This document shows positions 58,223-64,000 of a stretch of 64,000 nt of DNA, one piece after another (position 1 is the first letter of the stretch; each line of letters starts with the position of its first letter). The notes under the pieces are model-generated. The model had not been told where the DNA came from. It was given only the letters and a program-made list of their open reading frames with translations, and did no database searches. Location: NCBI GenBank assembly GCA_027422505.1, contig JAPQWV010000338.1, forward strand, positions 124,001-188,000. The letters run 5' to 3'. This stretch comes from Craterostigma plantagineum. Lineage: Eukaryota > Streptophyta > Magnoliopsida > Lamiales > Linderniaceae. Position numbers and translations under genes: made by a program.

Positions 58223-58825
58223 GCTAGATGCAGACCCCTTAAGGTAAAGCTCTAAAATATATCTAATTCAACGCATATCAAGATCTCGGAGCAGACGACA
58301 CCTTCTTTTCTAGAACGCGTCAAAATTCGTTAACATCTCCGATTTGTATTTTATACACAAATAGAGTATGTATTATTCTAATGAGACTCTATATTTTACG
58401 CTATTATAGCGTTGCAGAACATCGGTACTCTATTTTTGGAGTACACAAAATTTTCAACGCTAAATAATGTTAGTTTTTATTTAAAACTTAGTTTAATTAT
58501 ATATCATAAATTGGATTATTACAAAAAGTAAAACGATGTTAGTTGATTTTTTATCGACAGTTTCATTTCAAATATAAGAAAAATTAATACTATACTAATT
58601 TTTAAATAATAGTAATATTTATATATTATTTTTTAATAACTGTCTGAAGTTTATTAATTTAATTGATATAAGGAATACAAATATAAACTTTGGTGTTGAA
58701 AATAGAGTCAATGATAGTGTAAAAGTAAAATTAATGAATCAGAATAAAAGTATTTTAGCAACATTATTTTTGCATGACAAAACATAATAATATTCGTGAA
58801 GTGCAATCGACGTCACCCAGTTTAT
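58223..58825. other. AT-rich intergenic DNA, no gene seen
   Basis: No open frame of note and no repeat recognised. Confidence 0.5.
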
Positions 58826-59065
58826 TACTACCCCGTCCCACTATCTTTTGTACATTTTACTAATCGAGCGTCCCACAACTTTTGTACATTTCCTTATTTA
58901 GTTAAAAACCATCACAAACAATCAATATAATAACTAATTATTCTTAAAAGACGTGTCAAAATCTACACTTTTTTACCTTTTAATTGTACTATATTATTAA
59001 AATATTCAGTTTCTTAAAAACCCGTCCACCCCAAATGTCCATAAATTACTTGGACAGAGGGAGTA
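58826..59065 (+). mobile_element. Stowaway/mariner-type MITE
   Basis: Starts TACTACCCCGTCCCA and ends, inward from the right, TACTCCCTCTGTCCAA, with TA at each edge. Interior matches 916-1062 in reverse complement (AAAAGACGTGT, AACAATCAATATAATA, TTTCCTTATTTAG). Non-coding. Confidence 0.65.
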
Positions 59066-60105
59066 TATGTTTATGTTACTATCTATAAGTCAACACATAT
59101 TTAGATTTAACGACTATATTACCTTACAACGGTTACATTAAAATATCTTTCTATTTTATTAAGGGAGAGAGACTTATAGTAACTGCTCCCAAATTGATTT
59201 GGTGTGACAGCTGCAAATTATCATTCTACCCCTAATTTTAAATTCATCATCATTACATCCTTAAAATCATTTTTTAATTCTTAAAAAGAATATAAACTTA
59301 ATTCCAGAATTATAATTTGATCTATTAAAATTTAAAATATAAAGTAATATTTTAGATTTATATAGTCAACCACACACATCGGGTGCCAAATATTAGTATA
59401 ATATATTGATTAGAAAAACAAGTAGCCAATCGACCGGACTAGATGAGTCCCCGTTGATATTTTTATCTGAACTTTTCGGTTTTTTTGCGTTACTTTGTAT
59501 AAGTTTCAATATAATTTTATTATTGGAATTACATGAAGAAGGATATGAAGATCGGAGCTGAGCTTGATCGCATGCGAGATTGAAGAGGACATCATTTGTT
59601 CTACTCAGGGACTAGATTGTAAATTTATTTATTTTAGGGTCTCTTTTGTTATAACTGATAGTCATCGTATTTAAGCGTGTAGCTAAGCCATTTTTATGTG
59701 GCTGTATTCAGATCAAAATTCTCTTATTAAGAAATCTTTATTATTGAGCCATATTAGACCACTCCTACCTATAGAGGAGGAGATATGACCCATACAAAGT
59801 AGACGATCTTAAAACCAATCGGTAATTAGTAGAATAGCTCACTAACTTACAGACTAGTCAACTCTCCTCAATTAATCGCGAGACACATGAGTTATTAGGC
59901 GTCTCCTTCCTAACCGTATGTATTTTTAACAACTTTCTACACTTTTTTAACAAGTTTTTATTTTATAATTAAATAAAATTAATAACTTCAATCGCAGAAT
60001 AACCAAGAATCTCGCCTACCACTCTACAAAATATAATAAAGTTGCATTTACATAACAATATTTTTCTTTTATAAACGTTTCCATCTTTATCAATACTAAC
60101 GTAAA
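59066..60105. other. AT-rich intergenic DNA, no gene seen
   Basis: About 1 kb without coding signals. The last nine bases, TAACGTAAA (60097-60105), belong to the target duplication of the next element. Confidence 0.5.
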
Positions 60106-60515
60106 GGGAAAATTATAAAATTAGGTCACTAAGTATACATGTTTTCGTTTTTGGGTCACTATGTTTGATAATTGCAAAAGTAAGTCACCAACTTTTCATG
60201 TGAAAACAATTTTGGGTCATTTTCAATTTTAGGTCACTAAGAATATATTTTTTTGATTTTGGGTCCCTAAGTTTACATTTTCTCAATTTTGGGTCACTCA
60301 TTTGGTACTAATGTTATAAACATAGTGACCCAAAATTGAAAAAATCTGAACTTAGTGATCCAAAATCGAAAAAATATATTCTTAGTGACCTAAAATTGAA
60401 AACTAACCCAAATTGTTTTCACATGAAAAGTTAGTGACCTACTTTTGCAATTATCAAACATAGTGACCAAAAAATAAAAATTTGTATACTTAGTGCTAAT
60501 TTTATAATTTTGCCC
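60106..60515. mobile_element. 410-bp foldback MITE with MULE-like duplication
   Basis: The two halves are reverse complements over nearly the whole length: GGGAAAATTATAAAATTAG at the left against the reverse complement of CTAATTTTATAATTTTGCCC at the right, and so on to a centre near 60,305, built from repeats of GGGTCACTAAG type. Flanks TAACGTAAA and TAACTTAAA (60097-60105, 60516-60524) match at 8 of 9 positions, the MULE duplication length. It lies about 105 bp upstream of the start codon of the following UGT remnant. Confidence 0.85.
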
Positions 60516-60818
60516 TAACTTAAACGACGACTTACAAAATTTTCCTTAAATCCATTTAGAACTCCCATAAGAAAAAGCTCTCGTCGTTTAAGCTAAAGAA
60601 ACAAATTAAACCAAATTCCAATGGCGAAAAACCCTCCTCACATAATTATGGTACCTTACCCAGCCCAAGGCCACTTCATCCCAATGGTAGAATATGCACG
60701 TTATTAGCCAAACACAGCGTAAGAAGAATCAGATTCGTCAACACGGAGATCCTTCACCAAAATTCACTGAAGCTTTCTTCGAAAGAGAATCGTTAGAACC
60801 CGAAATCCACTTGGTTTC

Positions 60819-61424
60819 TGTTGGAGATTAGTATTCTGTGCTAGGATCGTTGGGAGCAAATCGAGGATCGATCGGAGCGAAAACGGCCATGAGCAGAAGC
60901 CCCAAGGCAGTGGGACCCACTAAGCAGTTGCGAGAGCCCGACACCTCCCGACACCTCCACGATCGTGCATTTTCGATCTATTCAAGTTCGTTGAAGACCC
61001 ATGACCGTGGTATGTGATGCAAGATCCGTGGAGAAGCTCCAAATTACAAGGATCTTGATTCCTGATGTCCTCACGGCCTTGTGAGGCAAAGCCGAGGCCG
61101 TGGAGTGCGGCTGTTTTGTTTAAAGCTGTTCCAACCGTTTTGGTGACGAAATAGGAACCTTTTCGACTTAATCTCGTCTACATATAAGGCGAATTAGCTT
61201 AATCTTTGTACAGAGAAAATAGAGATTAAGTTGCCAACTTGTATTCTCTAAATTCTCTGGACGTAGACTCCAAAGCTAGTTGAACCACATTAAAAGCTCT
61301 GTTTTCTGGCGTTTTATCTCTTTAATTTTCGAGGTGACGTATCCACGTCGGCCTGTCAACCCGATAACGATTAAACCCTCAAAACCTTACCGAAAGGCGA
61401 GCCAACGGCTTCGGAATCCCAACA
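60819..61424. mobile_element. 606-bp solo LTR in UGT exon 1
   Basis: Starts TGTTGGAGATTAG and ends AATCCCAACA, flanked by a perfect 5-bp duplication GTTTC at 60814-60818 and 61425-61429. No coding text inside. Removing it rejoins the UGT reading, which confirms the boundaries. TGTTGG/CCAACA ends suit a Copia LTR. Confidence 0.88.
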
Positions 61425-61984
61425 GTTTCCGTCCACCACGAGCTTAGGACCGATGAGAGACACAATCTGAGGATATCGATGGAAAACCTATTCGATGAAA
61501 TGCCTCAGAGAATCGAGGAATTAGTACGAGAGATAAACCCGAACGAAGAGAATAATAAAGTCTCGTGTGTCGTCTACGACCACTTCCTCAACACCATTTT
61601 CACAGCAGCTAAGAAGTTGGGAATTTGATCGGCGTCTTTCTTCGCCGCCGCCGCCGCAGCTTCGCTCTTGCTGGAATTCAATGTTCCCAAGCTAGAATGG
61701 AATAATCGACCACTAAGGTTGGTGAATGTTCACACTCCACCTAAAAGGTTAACCTTGAAGGGGAATGGGTGATCATTTTTTAGTTTTTTGTGGCTCGTTT
61801 GGATTACGGACTACTATTCGATATCCAGATTTTCCTCAGAACTTCCATTTGACAATCGAGCGGAATTGGTTTCGATTTTGTACGATCCTAGATTAAATCT
61901 GAACGCTTATTATTTGTCGAATTTGAAATTCCATGTCAAATGGTGCATTTATCGAAAACCAAAATGGAGCCTGTAATGGACTTT

Positions 61985-62095
61985 TCGTAAATAATAATAG
62001 TAATAATAATAAGGAATAATTATAATATAAAGTAATATAAATAAATACAATAATAACTAATAATAATAATAATAATAATAATAATAGTAATGATG
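61985..62095. repeat. AAT microsatellite
   Basis: AATAATAAT runs, about ten uninterrupted units near 62,060-62,090 and shorter interrupted runs before. Inside the intron of the UGT pseudogene. Confidence 0.8.
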
Positions 62096-63353
62096 TGGTG
62101 AACGATGAGTTGAGCTGCCTCGCGAGCTCAATGAGTCGACTTGAGCTCGTTACGGGCTGGTGAATGAGCCGACTCGAGCTCGAAAGCTCGCAAGTGTTTT
62201 ATTATTTATTATTTATAATATTTATATTTAATTTTGTACTTTTATAATTTTAGAAATCTGGAAGTCGAGCTCGAACTCGATCTCCATTTTGAAATTCAAA
62301 GTTCGAAATCCTAGTGTTTGACAAACAGTGAATTTGGATATGAAATTACGATTTTCAAATTCATAATTTAAAATAAATCGATTTCATTCAAATACATAAA
62401 TCCAAACGCACTCATATAATTTATTTGCAGCATGCAACTTCGCGGTTGATTTCCTAGTCTTAAATGCGTAATTCTATAACGAGTGATAGGATTCATACTC
62501 GGAATATCTTTAGTTCATGAGATATGATACGATGTTGAATCACCACTCCTAAAGTTAATCTTAAAGGGAATGTGTTACTTTTTAATTTTATATAATTTAC
62601 TTACAACAAAAATAGGTAAGAATTTCTGATTTTCCACTTCTGGACACATTTTTAGTTCTATTAATCTATGAGGTAAAAATCCGTGCAGGAACACCATGAA
62701 GAACGACCCAGTCCAGTTCGGAGCGACCATGCCAATCATCAGCCCATCGGACCTCACATGGTCCACTTTTAAGATTCCGTCCGTGCAGCTAATGTTCGGC
62801 ATCATTGTCAACAACAATGAAGCGATGAATTCCTCGGATTGGGTCCTATGCAACTCGGTCCACGGTCTCGAGCCTGAAGCCTTTTGGCTCAATCCAAAGA
62901 TCGTCCCGATAGGGCCTCTGCTTTCATAAACAACTCCACGAATTCAAAAAACCGCTCATCCGGCCAAGAAAAGGCAAACATCCTAATGGAGTGGCTGGAT
63001 CACCAACCGACTGGCTCGATCGTATACGTTCCCTTCAGCAGCACGGGGATGCTCAGGGAAGGCCAGTTTCAAGAACTTGCTTTAGGGCTTGAAAAAACTC
63101 AAAGCCGTTCCTATGGGTCGTACGGCGGTGCGGTAGTACAACTAATGAATTCTTGGAGGGTTTTTAGAAGAGGGTTTCAGAGAAAGGTAAGATCGTCAAT
63201 TGGGTGCCTCAGCAGGGGGTTCTTCGCCACCCTTTGGCCGTATGCCTCGTTAGCCACTGTGGTTGGGATTCGACGGTTGAAAGAGTCAGCAATGGAGTTC
63301 CAATGCTGTGCTGGCCTTACTTTGCTGCAGTTCATAAATCAGACCTATGCTTG

Positions 63354-64000
63354 TGACACGCTCAAATACTAGCAAGTATACTAGGTCGTGCAAGTAGTAA
63401 AATGAACGAAGTCCGAGCATCGATCCACGAAGAAAGCTTGATTAATGCTAAGATTTAATCCAAATTCTAATTTAGACTGAGAGAATTTTTATAATTTTGA
63501 TGATTTGATAAAAGAGATAAAAGCACACAAATAAAAAACAGACGCAAATAAAATAAATGAGATAAAAATCAATTGACAACGAACGAGATCAAAGCCATAA
63601 TCGGCACGGATTTATCCGACGTATTCATGCAATCAATTTTTCATCTAATCAATATAAACTAGTTAAGGTAGAAATTCCCAATATACGCGCTACCCGTTAT
63701 TCACGTAACTAGCGACCCTATTCGATAATGACCAATGTCTACATTTCTATAAGACTGAAATCACTTCACACGTTTTCCGCTTTATGAATTTCCCCGAGCT
63801 TAGATGCTTTCAGCGCCTAAGGTCTCGAAAACCACACGACCAAACCGAAATCCATCTCTGGTCCGTTTTACGTCGTGATGTCCTATAATCGGTCTAATCA
63901 TTTTTCAGTCTCATAAACCAATCAAAAATCATGCACATGGTGATCAAGTGTATGCAAGCATTAAACGCAAATATAGAACACGTAACTAAATTCATACGAC
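63354..64000. mobile_element. Retroelement (LTR-like) insertion running off the window
   Basis: UGT exon 2 similarity (QFINQTYAC) breaks here into TGACACGCTCAAATACTAGC, then GTCGTGCAAGTAGTAAAATG and GTCCGAGCATCGATCCACGA, a beginning typical of one class of plant LTRs and similar in style to the insertion at 37,845. The right end lies outside the window, so no target duplication can be checked. Confidence 0.6.

Larger units (their letters stand above)
60621..63353 (+). pseudogene. UGT83A-like glycosyltransferase pseudogene, both exons
   Basis: Exon 1 starts at ATG 60621 with MAKNPPHIIMVPYPAQGHFI, containing the conserved catalytic His of family 1 UGTs. A stop follows at about 60,705 and frameshifts; a 606-bp solo LTR (60819-61424) splits it. 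It then continues with MENLFDEMPQRIEELVRE, VSCVVYDHFLNTIF and a stop before SASFFAAAAAASLLL, to about 61,770. The intron holds an AAT microsatellite and a GAGCTCGA-rich repeat (62,100-62,290). Exon 2 follows an acceptor at 62688, lacks one base before MKNDPVQFGATMPI, stops after IVPIGPLLS (62,927), and shows further shifts through the PSPG region. It is cut at about 63,353 by another retroelement. The order and similarity to 56058-56930 show a direct tandem pair. Confidence 0.9.

Overview
The window is nuclear DNA of a flowering plant. The evidence is a multi-exon GUN1 homologue with GT-AG introns, a secreted glycine-rich protein gene, a UGT83A-like glycosyltransferase family, and plant-type Copia, MULE, hAT and MITE elements. 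An extra 3' reading frame in one Copia element resembles proteins I associate with asterid (Lamiales) genomes, so an asterid is my guess; nothing here proves the species. Most of the window is transposable-element DNA.

Layout. 1-2.3 kb: degraded repeats and a 21-bp-type minisatellite. 2.3-5.9 kb: a minus-strand Copia element with both LTRs and a 5-bp target duplication, holding only gag/protease. 6.9-8.7 kb: two hAT-type elements rich in CGGTTCGGT. 9.0-10.5 kb: a minus-strand glycine-rich protein gene with two apparent frameshifts. 11.2-14.5 kb: GUN1 (minus strand, 4 coding exons, 856 codons), the one clearly intact host gene. 14.77-23.63 kb: a complete Mutator-like element (MULE) with terminal inverted repeats and a 9-bp target duplication, inserted about 285 bp upstream of the GUN1 start codon. 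It carries a plus-strand mudrA-type transposase and a convergent minus-strand DUF1985/Ulp1 (C48) protease-like gene, with GC-rich minisatellites in their first introns and in the space between them. 23.7-27.3 kb: MITE-like repeats and two doubtful exons.

27.9-46.4 kb is a nested retrotransposon stack. An old Ale-type Copia copy is broken by a Sirevirus-like Copia (30,571-40,726), by an LTR-like block (about 40.84-42.9 kb) and by a solo LTR (43,305-46,021). The Sirevirus-like element is itself interrupted by a hAT element (37,278-39,482), which is interrupted by another solo LTR (37,845-39,387). 46.95-54.7 kb is a second, nearly full-length but frameshifted Copia with a 5' LTR and no visible 3' LTR.

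55.5-64 kb holds two UGT83A-like remnants in direct orientation. The first has lost exon 1; the second is broken by stops, frameshifts, a 606-bp solo LTR in exon 1 and another retroelement in exon 2. Several MITEs lie between them, including a nearly perfect 410-bp foldback just upstream of the second.

Functionally, GUN1 is a chloroplast-to-nucleus retrograde signalling protein and the glycine-rich protein is a probable wall or secreted protein. The MULE genes serve the element. The UGT pair looks like a decaying tandem family. I saw no tRNA, rRNA or CRISPR.
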